Shown here one piece after another: positions 21,530 to 35,069 of a DNA stretch of 64,000 bases (positions within the stretch are counted from its first letter, which is position 1; every line of letters begins with the position of its first letter). The notes below the pieces were generated by a model. The model worked only from the letters and a program-made list of their open reading frames with translations. It made no database searches and was not told the DNA's origin. The DNA is from Culex pipiens pallens (Eukaryota > Arthropoda > Insecta > Diptera > Culicidae), in NCBI RefSeq assembly GCF_016801865.2, contig NC_068939.1, forward strand, positions 184,426,053 through 184,490,052, in the 5' to 3' direction. The position numbers were made by a program, and so were the translations under genes.

Positions 21530-24500
21530 CAAAATGACCAAAATTACCAAAAGAACGAATTTCTTAAATGATCAAAATAACCAAAATTACCAAAATTACC
21601 AAAATCACCAAAATTACCAAAATGACTAAATGACCAAAATGACCTTCAAGAACCAAAATGAACAAAATGAACAAAATGAACAAAATGAACAAAATGAACA
21701 AAATGAACAAAATGAACAAAATGAACAAAATGAACAAAATGAACAAAATGAACAAAATGAACAAAATGAACAAAATGAACAAAATGAACAAAATGAACAA
21801 AATGAACAAAATGAACAAAATGAACAAAATGAACAAAATGAACAAAATGAACAAAATGAACAAAATGAACAAAATGAACAAAATGAACAAAATGAACAAA
21901 ATGAACAAAATGAACAAAATGAACAAAATGAACAAAATGAACAAAATGAACAAAATGAACAAAATGAACAAAATGAACAAAATGAACAAAATGAACAAAA
22001 TGAACAAAATGAACAAAATGAACAAAATGAACAAAATGAACAAAATGAACAAAATGAACAAAATGAACAAAATGAACAAAATGAACAAAATGAACAAAAT
22101 GAACAAAATGAACAAAATGAACAAAATGAACAAAATGAACAAAATGAACAAAATGAACAAAATGAACAAAATGAACAAAATGAACAAAATGAACAAAATG
22201 AACAAAATGAACAAAATGAACAAAATGAACAAAATGAACAAAATGAACAAAATGAACAAAATGAACAAAATGAACAAAATGAACAGAATTTACAAAATTT
22301 ACAAAATTTACAAAATTTACAAAATTTACAAAATTTACAAAATTTACAAAATTTACAAAATTTACAAAATTTACAAAATTTACAAAATTTACAAAATTTA
22401 CAAAATTTACAAAATTTACAAAATTTACAAAATTTACAAAATTTACAAAATTTACAAAATTTACAAAATTTACAAAATTTACAAAATTTACAAAATTTAC
22501 AAAATTTACAAAATTTACAAAATTTACAAAATTTACAAAATTTACAAAATTTACAAAATTTACAAAATTTACAAAATTTACAAAATTTACAAAATTTACA
22601 AAATTTACAAAAATTACAAAATTTTCAAAAATTACAAAATTTTCAAAATTTACAAAATTTACAAAATTTACAAAATTTACAAAATTTACAAAATTTACAA
22701 AATTTACAAAATTTACAAAATTTACAAAATTTACAAAATTTACAAAATTTACAAAATTTACAAAATTTACAAAATTTACAAAATTTACAAAATTTACAAA
22801 ATTTACAAAATTTACAAAATTTACAAAATTTACAAAATTTACAAAATTTACAAAATTTACAAAATTTACAAAATTTACAAAATTTACAAAATTTACAAAA
22901 TTTACAAAACTTACAAAATTTACAAAATTTACAAAATATACAAAATTTACAAAATTTACAAAATTTATAAAATTTACAAAATTTACAAAATTTACAAAAT
23001 TTACAAAATTTACAAAATTTACAAAATTTACAAAATTTACAAAATTTACAAAATTTACAAAATTTACAAAATTTACAAAATTTACAAAATTTACAAAATT
23101 TACAAAATTTACAAAATTTACAAAATTTACAAAATTTACAAAATTTACAAAATTTACAAAATTTACAAAATTTACAAAATTTACAAAATTTACAAAATTT
23201 ACAAAATTTACAAAATTTACAAAATTTACAAAATTTACAAAATTTACAAAATTTACAAAATTTACAAAATTTACAAAATTTACAAAATTTACAAAATTTA
23301 CAAAATTTACAAAATTTACAAAATTTACAAAATTTACAAAATTTACAAAATTTACAAAATTTACAAAATTTACAAAATTTACAAAATTTACAAAATTTAC
23401 AAAATTTACAAAATTTACAAAATTTACAAAATTTACAAAATTTACAAAATTTACAAAATTTACAAAATTTACAAAATTTACAAAATTTACAAAATTTACA
23501 AAATTTACAAAATTTACAAAATTTACAAAATTTACAAAATTTACAAAATTTACAAAATTTACAAAATTTACAAAATTTACAAAATTTACAAAATTTACAA
23601 AATTTACAAAATTTACAAAATTTACAAAATTTACAAAATTTACAAAATTTACAAAATTTACAAAATTTACAAAATTTACAAAATTTACAAAATTTACAAA
23701 ATTTACAAAATTTACAAAATTACAAAATTTACAAAATTTACAAAATTTACAAAATTTACAAAATTTACAAAATTTACAAAATTTACAAAATTTACAAAAT
23801 TTACAAAATTTACAAAATTTACAAAATTTACAAAATTTACAAAATTTACAAAATTTACAAAATTTACAAAATTTACAAAATTTACAAAATTTACAAAATT
23901 TACAAAATTTACAAAATTTACAAAATTTACAAAATTTACAAAATTTACAAAATTTACAAAATTTACAAAATTTACAAAATTTACAAAATTTACAAAATTT
24001 ACAAAATTTACAAAATTTACAAAATTTACAAAATTTACAAAACTTACAAAATTTACAAAATTTACAAAATATACAAAATTTACAAAATTTACAAAATTTA
24101 CAAAATTTACAAAATTTACAAAATTTACAAAATTTACAAAATTTACAAAATTTACAAAATTTACAAAATTTACAAAATTTACAAAATTTACAAAATTTAC
24201 AAAATATACAAAATTTACAAAATTTACAAAATTTACAAAATTTACAAAATTTACAAAATTTACAAAATTTACAAAATTTACAAAATTTACAAAATTTACA
24301 AAATTTACAAAATTTACAAAATTTACAAAATTTACAAAATTTACAAAATTTACAAAATTTACAAAATTTACAAAATTTACAAAATTTACAAAATTTACAA
24401 AATTTACAAAATTTACAAAATTTACAAAATTTACAAAATTTACAAAATTTACAAAATTTACAAAATTTACAAAATTTACAAAATTTACAAAATTTACAAA

Positions 24501-25252
24501 ATTTACAAAATTTACAAAATTTACAAAATTTACAAAATTTACAAAATTTACAAAATTTACAAAATTTACAAAATTTACAAAATTTACAAAATTTACAAAA
24601 TTTACAAAATTTACAAAATTTACAAAATTTACAAAATTTACAAAATTTACAAAATTTACAAAATTTACAAAATTTACAAAATTTACAAAATTTACAAAAT
24701 TAACAAAATTAACAAAATTAACAAAATTAGCAAAATTAACAAAACTAACAAAATTAACAAAATTAACAAAATTAACAAAATCTACAAAATTAACAAAATT
24801 AACAAAATTAACAAAATTAACAAAATTAACAAAATTAACAAAATTAACAAAATTAACAAAATTAACAAAATTAACAAAATTAACAAAATTAACAAAATTA
24901 ACAAAATTAACAAAATTAACAAAATTAACAAAATTAACAAAATTAACAAAATTAACAAAATTAACAAAATTAACAAAATTAACAAAATTAACAAAATTAA
25001 CAAAATTAACAAAATTAACAAAATTAACAAAATTAACAAAATTAACAAAATTAACAAAATTAACAAAATTAACAAAATTAACAAAATTAACAAAATTAAC
25101 AAAATTAACAAAATTAACAAAATTAACAAAATTAACAAAATTAACAAAATTAACAAAATTAACAAAATTAACAAAATTAACAAAATTAACAAAATTAACA
25201 CAATTAACAAAATTAACAAAATAACAAAATCAACAAAATTAACAAAATTAAC
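21530..25252 (+). repeat. Long array of 9-bp units in three variants
   Basis: A degenerate lead-in (21530-21654, AAAATTACC/AAAATGACC-like) is followed by AAAATGAAC (21655-22284, exactly 70 units), AAAATTTAC (22285-24695, about 268 units including one 8-nt unit near 23721) and AAAATTAAC (24696-25252, about 62 units). The changes between variants are abrupt. A pattern of three variant units (AAAACTTAC, two normal units, AAAATATAC) occurs at about 22906 and again about 1133 bp later, which shows an internal segmental duplication. Frames of over 1100 codons here only reflect the 9-bp period. Confidence 0.97.
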
Positions 25253-25341
25253 AAAATGGCAATGTTAATGTTAATGTGAATTCATAGAAAAACTATGGCA
25301 TGTTGTGAAAAATTTAGTACAATAAGCTAAAAACTATAATG

Positions 25342-25509
25342 TATTTTCATTCATTTTAACCCTTTAAAAAATGAAAGTTAAAAAAATCTTCGATTCACAT
25401 TTATTAAAAATCAAGTTCGTTTCCAAGGATACTAGATGACACCAGAAAAAAGCAGCTTCTTAATTTTTTTTAACTTTCATTTTTTAAAGGGTTAAAATGA
25501 ATGAAAATA
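25342..25509. mobile_element. Near-perfect inverted repeat, probable MITE
   Basis: The arms begin TATTTTCATTCATTTTAACC and are nearly perfect complements of 25465-25509. TTAACCCTTTA lies inside the arms, like the TTAA elements elsewhere, but the pairing extends beyond the TTAA. Length is 168 bp. Confidence 0.7.
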
Positions 25510-25675
25510 AACATTTTTATGCATGTTTCTATTGTGAAATTGTCTCAGGAACACGAATATGATAAAATTATCACCGGAAAATTTGATCTAAGGGGTCCCC
25601 CGAGCAAAAATGTACAACAAAAAAATTCACTAAAAGTAAAAGTGTCTATTTAATATGTTAAACTGCCTTACCCAA

Positions 25676-25742
25676 AGCGGTCTCAGTCTCAGATGGTAGT
25701 CCCAGATGTCCCCTACAAGCTGCAGTTCGAACCGAGTTGATA
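25676..25742 (+). repeat. tRNA-like segment (SINE fragment)
   Basis: CTCAGATGGTAG resembles an A box and AGTTCGAACC a B box, about 37 bp apart. The cloverleaf is not convincing, so it is probably the head of a decayed SINE. Confidence 0.4.
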
Positions 25743-27815
25743 TCTGGATGGAACACTTTTTTATTTGAGTTTGAAAATTATGCTATTTTTTCACTAAAAT
25801 GTCAATAACTCCTTTTAGATTTAACCAATTGGGATGCTTCTCCCTGCATTTTGTTGCATTTTTAAGCCCTTTCAGATGCATTTTGAATTTTGAAATTAAA
25901 TTGAATTTTGCCTGAGTTATAGCTTTTTTAAGATTTTTGACGTTTTGAACCTTCAAACTTTGTGTCCCGATTTGCCCCACTTCCCGTTGACCTAGAGTGC
26001 TCATATTTTGACCAGATGCTAGTTTCATATGTACAAACAACCCCTGAAAATTTCAGGCAGATTGGTGGGGTCGATGCGAGATGGGTATGCTTTGCTCGTG
26101 GACTCGCTCTTAAATACTAGAACTATTTATTGAATCAATTGACTAAATTAAACAAAAACTACCCACACAATAATCATAGATAAAACTTCAAAAAGCATAA
26201 AAATAGCTCAATAACACTAGAGAAAAGTGGAAATATGAGATTTTTTCAAACTAAAAGTGACCTCAAAACCAAATCACACCAAATCCACCGTAATCATGCA
26301 CTTTTAATTCAGCCGTTGAATCTCGCTTTAAAATTAATCCCCCAAACAGTAGCAGCACCGCCGCGGTTTCGGTTTTCCCCAAAGAGAGATAGAGAATCAC
26401 AAACAAAAAAAAAAAGAATCCGTCCCATTCTTCCGGCCGGCCCCAGAGCGCATTCGATATGGATAACAACGGCGACCGGCGAGCAGTGTGTTGACTGCAG
26501 TCGACAGACCATTGGCTTAAGTGTGGGCTATTTCAGCACCGCATATAGACAGGGCAGAGGACATTCGGCACGTTCTGCTGCCCTGCCGAGGACATCAGTC
26601 TGTCTGAAACCGGCGACCGTCGGGACGACTCTCTGGCGAATGATAATGGTTTGCCAGCGAGAAGGAGGACTCTTGGCTTGGCTGGGATGCTGCTGCAAAT
26701 ATCTATACATAAATATGTAGTTTTTCTCCTCGGGGGGGTTTCTTGGTTTGGGGGAGAAACCGCAAAGCGAAAAACCAAAGCGGAAGATACGAGATTTGAA
26801 AATAAAAATATGCGAAGAAAAGCGGAGGGGAAAAATAAAACTGTCCGGAAGCATGTTCTGCCACATTTTAGAATCACGCTGAGAGCTTCCAGTGCACGGA
26901 GGGAAGAAATAGGACTCTTTGAGGATATTTGATGTAACTCCAAGGTAGATCCAAACCAATTTCTCCTTTGCGTCAGCGTATCAAAGTTTGCCATGACACA
27001 ATTCTCGCTACATCTACAGTATAACCTGGTGAGCGCCGGTAATGACTTGTTTTACAGTTTTGTTCTGATTTTTTGTTAAGTAATTCTCACCGTGTATCAA
27101 TCGTCCCCCCGTCCAACCCACCCACGACCATAACTCTTCGCCGTAATCTCCACCAAGTCCTGGGGACACATTTCTTCCCAGAACTTCCCAGAACGACCGA
27201 TTTCCGCCCACTGCACACTTCATACACAATTATTTTTATTTGTTCTCCCATTATGCCCCCCTTCCTTTACTCCCAGGACGATTCTTTCTCACCACCGACG
27301 AAGACCCAACTCCGTCGAGTTCTCAAGGAACTGCATTTTACAACACGACGTAAACCAACGACGTCTTCGAGAAATGCATTCCACTTAATAAGAGGTCGCG
27401 CGGTGTGGAGGAAGTGTCTCCCGGGGAGATAAAGCTGCCTGGCAGTAAATTCTTAGTATCACATGGCAACAAACCCACACCAGAGAGAAGAAGGAGGGAC
27501 AGCCGCCGTCGCGAGTGTCGGTAATAAATGCTCCGGGCCATAATTTGTCCTAAGGGTTGAGGGGGTATCTCCCCGGAGTCACACACGCCCGCTGCCCTCT
27601 TTCACGGACCATTTTCCAGCTTCATTCCGTTTCATTTGCCACGTTTATGGGCGTTGGAGGAGACCGGTGGGGGAAAAATCAGTGGAAACCATCAACACTC
27701 TCATGACAAATTGAAACGAGCTCTGCAATATTAATCAGATCACACACAGGTCTGAATGGTGCAACTGGTGGCGGTCTTTTGGGAGGAGAGGATTCTATTG
27801 AATGGGTGGTGGGTA
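25743..27815. other. Mostly unique sequence without a supported gene
   Basis: 26200-27780 is higher in GC than its surroundings and free of recognisable transposon ends. Overlapping open frames at 26235-26994 on both strands do not agree on one coding frame and show no domain. It may be an intron or a conserved non-coding island. Confidence 0.35.
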
Positions 27816-28517
27816 GCGTGGCTCACGGATATATGAAAAAGACAAAAGTGTTCAATTTTGAACGCCTCGACCGGAATTTTGTAGAATTATAGCCCCAGAA
27901 GCTAGCCTGAAATTTTAAGCGCATTTGGTTAATGTTTAATTGTTCCACTTTTGACCTGAAGTTATTAAGAAATTTCAATAAATTTAATTTATTTATTTTC
28001 AACTTTTTAACTCTTGTTCGAGAAAGTTTTCCTATGTCTTATGATTTTTTCTCAAAATAGAGGTTTCTTATAGGTTTTGATCCGGGGAACAACTTTGTAG
28101 AACATCATAAAGCGCTAGGAATTAATCCCGGAAAGATACCGGCAAATTTTCAGAGCACGTTAAATTTGTTTTCCAAACTCCAAAAAATATCCTGTAACTT
28201 TTCGGGATCAATTACTAGCGCTTTGCCATGTTCTACAAAGTTGTTCCCCGGATCAAAACCTATAAGAAACTTGAGAATAGGAAAATTTGATTGGGTTTTG
28301 GGAAATTTTCTCTAAGAAGAGGTTAAAAGTGAAAATTTCCCATAGTCAATTTTTAGAAGTTCCATACTAACTTCAGGCCAATGGTGGAAGTACTAAACCT
28401 TAACCTAATACGCTCAAAATTTCAGGCTATGTTCTAGGGGCCATATTGCTACAAAATTCCGGGCGAGGCGTTCGAAATTGAACACTTTTGTCTTTTTCAT
28501 ATATACGTGAGCCACGC
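27816..28517. mobile_element. Fold-back DNA element, 702 bp
   Basis: The outer ends GCGTGGCTCACG and CGTGAGCCACGC are flanked by TA (27814-27815 and 28518-28519). The two halves are inverted copies for most of their length, sharing AAAAGACAAAAGTGTTCAA, GGAATTTTGTAG, GCCTGAAATTTT and GATCCGGGGAACAACTTTGT with its complement. The centre lies near 28165. No transposase frame is present. Confidence 0.85.
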
Positions 28518-28519
28518 TA

Positions 28520-29730
28520 GTGGTGGGTCCCTGTTTGGTAAGCATGGCGTACGATTGGAAATTAATTATTCATCCGTGGCCACGCGATGTGGTGCGGTCC
28601 GGGGCTCAACTATCGGCCACTTTGGGGTTTTAGAATTGTTTGTGTGCGCGCTGGGGCTAAATAGTTGTATGTTTTGGACACATTGTTTATTGATATCGAC
28701 TAATAGAAAACAGACAAGGTGTTTACGGTTCAATGCTTAGATTTGCATATCAAGGGATTTGTTACATTGTAGAGATTTTTAATTGAATTACACGAAACAT
28801 TCTAGTCAAAAATATTGCCTCTATTTTGAAATTCGACTCTTCTGTCAAATCAAGTTTGCTTAGATAAAACGCGATTTATTGTTTCTCACCAAACTACACT
28901 ATTTTTGTAAAATTGGAGTTTCAGAAGAGATTCATTGGAATTTACCAGAGTACTTGGAGCAAATATTTTGATTTTGCCAAAAATAAGTCAAAGCATTTTA
29001 TTTAAATAAGGCCGATTACGAAACAAAAATTTTAGAGAGAAAAAAAGACATCTTATGAACACATCTTATATGTAAAGTTTGACATCTTATATGTAAAGTT
29101 TGATGCAAACGTGGATTATGGTGACCAGAAAACTCTCAGAATTGGCTAGGCTGGATATTTTTCATTTTTCACTTACATTTTGTGATCAGTAATTCTTATC
29201 AGTATCTGAATTTCAAATCTGTCAAAATTTCTTGATAAAGAAGGAAGCGTAATGTATCTTCAATCGATTTCAGTGGAGTGCTTATTCAAATTCTTTGAAA
29301 ATTTTCAGCTTTTTCCATTGATTTTTTTTTTAATTGTTGATGGGATTTATAATGCTTTTTTTCAAATATACCGGAAAATTAAATTCAAAGATATTTGTAT
29401 CCTCTTTTTTGTCAAGTACATTTTCTATTTTAAATATTAATTTTAATATTTTCTTCTCAAATCTTACACACCATTCGTGACACTACTCGTTTTAGGCTGA
29501 ATAAATGTCATTTTTAATCTTCACATTCCAACCAATAATAAATTGCCAAAAAAAAGTTCCTTCTATTTTTTGTTTGTACAAGCAGAAGAATTGTAAAACT
29601 TTCATCACCAAAAAAGCGTTGTTTTTTTTTAAATGACAGTTATTCGGCAAACATCCGTAAGATTTTCAAAATTAAAAAATTAAAAAATCGTACAATTCTT
29701 TAAAAAACATATTATTATTTGATATTGTTT
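28520..29730. other. AT-rich stretch, nothing supported
   Basis: No gene, RNA or clear transposon end was found. The direct repeat GACATCTTATATGTAAAGTT near 29060-29100 is a small local duplication. Confidence 0.35.
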
Positions 29731-29734
29731 CCGT

Positions 29735-30600
29735 CGTGAAACTACTTCTTGAACTTGTAATTTTGAACGATGAAAAAGCTTACTTTTCAGTACCAAAAAT
29801 AACAGAATCGAAAAGTAAAAACTTAAAAAAAAAATTGTGTAAATTTCTACTTTTCAGCACTGAAACGGATGCTGAAAAGTTGAACTGTTCAGCAATTGTT
29901 TAGAATAATTTTAATATTTTTTAGTTAGGCCGTTGCAAATATTTTTTGAAATTTATGTCCCTCGCCTCTGACCAAAGTCGAGGGGTAGGGGGGTGCAAAA
30001 ATACAAAAATAAAAAAGTTTAAAAATTGAATTAACGACCCATGATTTCAACATTTGAATGCAAAAAGTGTTTTAAAATGCATTATACACCTCCAGTTGTT
30101 TTGCAATCATTAGTTTCCAAAATATCTAAGTATTGACGAAAATTTTATTTTTTTCGATTTTTTTTTTTGCGGTGCTGTACATTGGAATTTCATAAAAAAA
30201 ATCAAAACATTTTTAAACAAGCTCAAACATGCTAAATATGATTATCAATGCAGAAAAATGCATTTCTGATTGTTTTCGGTTGATTAGACTTCTATTTTCA
30301 TGTAAATTTTAAAGTTTTCTTTTTGCCCCCTGATTTTTCAGACCAATATTGAAAAGGGGGGCGAAATAAACTTTGAAAAATATTTGCAACGGCCTTAAAC
30401 GGTTAATTGACAAAATACATGAACATCTGACTTATAAATTTTTTCAAAGGGTGTTTACCGGAAACACATTTTTTTTTTGTAAAACGTTGCAAAACTTTTC
30501 TTTTCTCAATGAACCTCGTTGGATAAATGCACCACTCGTGCCGAAAAAATCTTTTTTTTTTTGCGACTTGTTGCATAAACTACTATTTTAAAAAAAAACC
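29735..30600 (-). repeat. Repeat family B, copy 1, interrupted by a MITE
   Basis: 29735-29934 and 30398-30600 are the reverse complement of 51120-51590, sharing GACAAAATACATGAA, the TTTTCAGCACT motifs, CGTTGGATAAAT and TTGTTGCATAAACTACTATT. The MITE at 29938-30394 splits it; copy 2 is uninterrupted and confirms the join. Confidence 0.7.
29938..30394 (-). mobile_element. Harbinger-like MITE, family A copy 4 (best preserved)
   Basis: Both ends are intact: GGCCGTTGCAAATATTTTT on the left and AAATATTTGCAACGGCC on the right. TTA duplications flank it (29935-29937 and 30395-30397). A 3-bp TTA target and GGCC ends suit PIF/Harbinger elements. Length is 457 bp without coding capacity. The uninterrupted family B copy at 51 kb shows the empty site. 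Confidence 0.85.
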
Positions 30601-30712
30601 CGAAAATTCCATATTAATTTTGTTTTTAAAAATTTAAAATCGGACGCATATTTGCTGAGCTATCGTCACTTTTAAAATCAACGCAATTTTGGTGATGTAT
30701 GTAAAACTTAAT

Positions 30713-30869
30713 TTTTGGAGTTTTATTTTAAAAATAGGTCCAATAAACCAAATTTCCAGTTTTTGCTTTTTGAGGTTTTTGAAACCGCCTTAAGTCAGGG
30801 CTATTAAAAAACACCCAAAAAGCAAAAACTGAAAATTTGGTTTATTGGACCTTTAAAAAAAAACTCCAG
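30713..30869. mobile_element. MITE family C, copy 1
   Basis: A hairpin whose arms share GGTCCAATAAACCAAATTT and TTTTTGCTTTTTG, with the centre at GCCTTAAGTCAGGGC. Related copies lie at 50796-50910 and 59222-59345. Confidence 0.75.
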
Positions 30870-32780
30870 ATTTGTCCTGTTTGCTTTTCTTTAAGAGCTT
30901 TTATCCCAGCAACCATTGCATTGGTCCAATATTCAATGTCTTTTAGGCAAATTTTTAGATAATTTTCAGATCTTCGAAAAAAAAATATTTTCAGAGATGG
31001 TCAAGCTTGGTCATGATTTGTACAAGTGAAAATTCTCATTTTTAATAAAAAATAAAGAGATGCAACATGAAAACGGTGCACGTGATTACGTTTTATGTAA
31101 AGTACTTTTTGATAAAAAAAATAATTTTGCTTTTTTAAATCAGGTTCAAAAATACTGTTTTTCATAAAATAATTTAACCAATTAGTGCTATAGCTCAAAA
31201 GATGCCATTTTTTTATCTTAAACAAACCATAAATAAGATTTTCAAAAATCCTTATTTTACGCAATTCAATATATTTTTTTTTTTGAAAAGTCGAGCTGAA
31301 AAAAAAGGGTATGTGATTAGCCAAATTAAAATAAATTGGCAGTTTTTGAGAGTGAAACTATTTTTTAGAGGTCCTTTTTTTGAGAGGTCGTAAGCAATAT
31401 CTGCAAATTAAAGACACCAAACCGAGCATAAAAACCATTCTCAAGATACAGATTTTTGAATATTTTAGTAGTCTTTTTGTATGGAAAGCTGTCAAAATTG
31501 TATGGAGACTTGTATGGTCGAACGCAAAATGTCTTCCTTAGTAATAGAAAAGGTACACACAAAATATCATCAAGATCAAAGAATACAAAAATTAAATTTG
31601 CTAAAAATTGCTCATTCTTGTGAGGATTGCTTACATGTTTGCCTTTGATTTTTTTTGTGTTTATTAGGGTGCTAAGAATTTGGGGTATTTTTTCCAAAGC
31701 TTCAAGGAAATTATGAGCAAAAATTGTCAAATTTTACGCATTGATACTCAAGGGTGGAGTTTGCATGGGGAACATTTTACAATTGCATGGAAAATTATTT
31801 TTTCTTCAATTTTGTTAGTTAATGGCACTTTTTCCATTGAAATATTACGAAAAGTGAGACTCGTATGTGAAATTTAATATTCTAAAACATTTGGCAAGAG
31901 ACCAAAGCTGTACAACTTGACCCTTAAAAGCTATTAGCGATTTGAAAAAAAAAATTACGAATATTATTTACTTCGCCAACATCAGCTTTTATTATCAACG
32001 GGTTAATCTCGGATCTCGGATCTACTAAAACTGCCGGCTTTTGTTTCCAAGTCACGAAATTTATGCGTTTCAAATTGACTGTGTTAAAAGTGAAATAAAT
32101 AATCTGTTTTTGAATCGTAGTAGTAAAAAAATCAAATTAGACACTGAAAACCGCATCAACAAGACTCCACTAAATGGTATCGCATTACAAACTTTCACTC
32201 GGGTCGTCATTATCTTTCCGAGGCATTCAACAGCTCCGGCAATCCCGCCCTCCCAAAAGAGCAGTCAGTTTCATCTCCATTTGACACGCTTTAATCGAAA
32301 GGATTTTCCACTCTGTTTGAAAAACATCCCTCCGTTGTTCGAATAAAGAGAACCGACCAACAACCAACAAAAAACGCACCCAAAAAGCCCGAAATCCGTT
32401 TCCGAGAAATTGCGTCGAAAGTCAAATAAACCCTTTTTTGTCAGCGTTCGTTCCATTTCCTGTTTTACCCCCACCCCCATTCCTCCCAGGACCCACAAAT
32501 AATCAAGTAACATGAAAAATGAAAGGATAATAATGTGCGCGTTTCTCTCTCTCTGTTGCCTGCCTACTACGACCTATCATAGTTGGCGCTGGGCTGGAGT
32601 CACTTTTTATCGCACATCCTTTCCATACGAGGGAGCGACGGGATCGTGCTATCTTGTCGCACGTAACTTTTCGACGCAATGTCAACAATAACAAACATAT
32701 TTTGTTGGCCTGACCATTTTGTGCGTGCATTATGACAAACTGCATAATTTTGACACAATTACCACTTGTGGTATAAAACC
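30870..32780. other. AT-rich, then unique-looking sequence
   Basis: 30870-32030 is low-complexity, with a dispersed-repeat trace near 31400-31480 (GACACCAAACCGAGCAT). 32030-32780 is higher in complexity and contains open frames on both strands without recognisable domains. No gene is supported. Confidence 0.35.
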
Positions 32781-35060
32781 AAATCGATCAACATGACCAC
32801 TTCGGTCAAAATGACCAAATCGGTCAAAATGAAAAAATCGGTCAACATGACAAAATCGGTCAAAATGACAAAATCGGTCAAAATGTTCAAATTGGTCAAA
32901 ATGACATGAGCAAATCGGTCAAAATGGCCAAATCGATCTAAATGACCAAATCGGTCAAAATGACAAAATCGGTCAAAATGTTCAAATTGGTCAAAATGAC
33001 ATGAGCAAATCGGTCAAAATGGCCAAATCGATCTAAATGACCAAATCGGTCAAAATGACCAAATCGGTCAAAATGACCAAATCGGTCAAAATTACCAACT
33101 CGGTCAAAATGACCAAATCGGTCAAAATTACCAAATCGGTCAAAATGACCAAATCGATCAAAATGACCAAATCGGTCAAAATGTTCAAATCGGTCAACAT
33201 GACCAAATCGGTCAAAATGATCAAATCGGTCAAAATGTTCAAATTGGTCAAAATGATCAAATCGGTCAACATGACCAAATCGATCAACATGACAAAATCG
33301 GTCAAAATGACAAAATCGGTCAAAATGATCAAATCGGTCTACATGGCCAAAGCCAAATCGACCAAAACTACCAAATCGGTCAAAATGGCCAAATCGACCA
33401 AAATGACCAAATCGGTTAAAATGGCCAAATCGGTCAAAATGACCCAAACGGTTAAAATGACCAAATCGGTCAAAATGGCCAAATCGGTCAACATGATCAA
33501 AACGGTCAAAATGACCAAATCGGTCAAAATGGCCAAATCGACCAAAATGACCAAAGCGGTCAAAATGACCAAATCGGTCAAAATGTTCAAATCGGTCAAC
33601 ATGACCAAATCGGTCAAAATTATTAAATCGGTCGAAATGTTCAAATTGGTCAAAATGACCAAATCGGTCAAAATGATCAAATCGGTCTACATGGCCAAAG
33701 CCAAATCGACCAAAACTACCAAATCGGTCAAAATGGCCAAATCGACCAAAATGACCAAATCGGTTAAAATGGCCAAATCGGTCAAAATGACCCAAGCGGT
33801 TAAAATGACCAAATCGGTCAAAATGGCCAAATCGGTCAACATGATCAAATCGGTCAAAATGACCAAATCGGTCAGAATGTTCAAATCGGTCAAAATTACT
33901 AAATCGGTCAAAATGACCAAATCGGTCAAAATGGCCAAATCGACCAAAATGACCAAATCGGTCAAAATGACCAAATCAGTCAAAATGGCCAAATCGACCA
34001 AAATGACCAAATCGGTCAAAATGACCAAATCGGTCAAAATGACCAACTCGTTCAAAATTACCAAATCGGTCAAAATGCCCAAATCGGTCAAAATGATCAA
34101 ATCGGTCAAAATGACTAAATCGGTCAAAATGACCAACTCGGTCCAAATGACCAAATCGGTCAACATGACTAAATCGGTCAATATGACCAAATCGGTCAAA
34201 ATTACCAAATCGGTCAAAATGACCAAATCGGTCAAAATGACCAAATCGGTCAAAATGACCAAATCGGTCAAAATGACCAACTCGGTCAAAATGACCAAAT
34301 CGGTCAAAATTACCAAATCGGTCAAAATGACCAACTCGGTCAAAATGACCAAATCGTTCATAATGACCAAATCGGTCAAAATGGCCAAATAGGTCAACAT
34401 GAGCAAATCGGTCAAAATGACCAACTCGGTCAAAATGACCAAATCGGTCAAAATGACCAAATCGGTCAAAATGACCAACTCGGTCAAAATGACCAAATCG
34501 GTCAAAATTACCAAATCGGTCAACAACTCGGTCAAAATAACCAACTCGGTCAAAATGACCAAATCGGTCAAAATGACCAACTCGGTCAAAATGACCAAAT
34601 CGTTCAAAATGACCAAATCGGTCAACATGAGCAAACCGGTCAAAATGACTAAATCAGTCAACATGACCAAATCGGTCAAAATGGCCAAATAGGTCAACAT
34701 GAGCAAATCGGTCAAAATGACCAACTCGGTCAAAATGACCAAATCGGTCAAAATGACCAAATCGGTCAAAATGACCAACTCGGTCAAAATGACCAAATCG
34801 GTCAAAATTACCAAATCGGTCAACAACTCGGTCAAAATAACCAACTCGGTCAAAATGACCAAATCGGTCAAAATAACCAACTCGGTCAAAATGACCAAAT
34901 CGGTCAAAATGACCAACTCGGTCAAAATGACCAAATCGTTCAAAATGACCAAATCGGTCAAAATGACCAAACCGGTCAAAATGACTAAATCAGTCAACAT
35001 GACCAAATCGGTCAAAATGACCAAATCGGTCAACATGAGCAAATCGGTCAAAATGCCCAA
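32781..35060 (+). repeat. Array of 18-bp units (AAATCGGTCAAAATGACC)
   Basis: About 127 imperfect units, each two 9-mers (AAATCGGTC and AAAATGACC). Larger duplications are visible. The AAATAGGTCAACATGAGC variant recurs exactly 300 bp apart (34391 and 34691), and the block with ACATGGCCAAAGCC recurs 348 bp apart (near 33338 and 33686). Unit length divisible by 3 keeps frames of over 450 codons open on both strands; none has a start context or non-repeat domain, so they are not genes. Confidence 0.97.
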
Positions 35061-35069
35061 ATGCACTAA

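Noticed and set aside
21630..25224. Open frames of 446 and 1188 codons in the 9-bp array
   Set aside because: They consist only of the repeated unit, and the frame is open because the period is divisible by 3; there is no non-repeat coding sequence.
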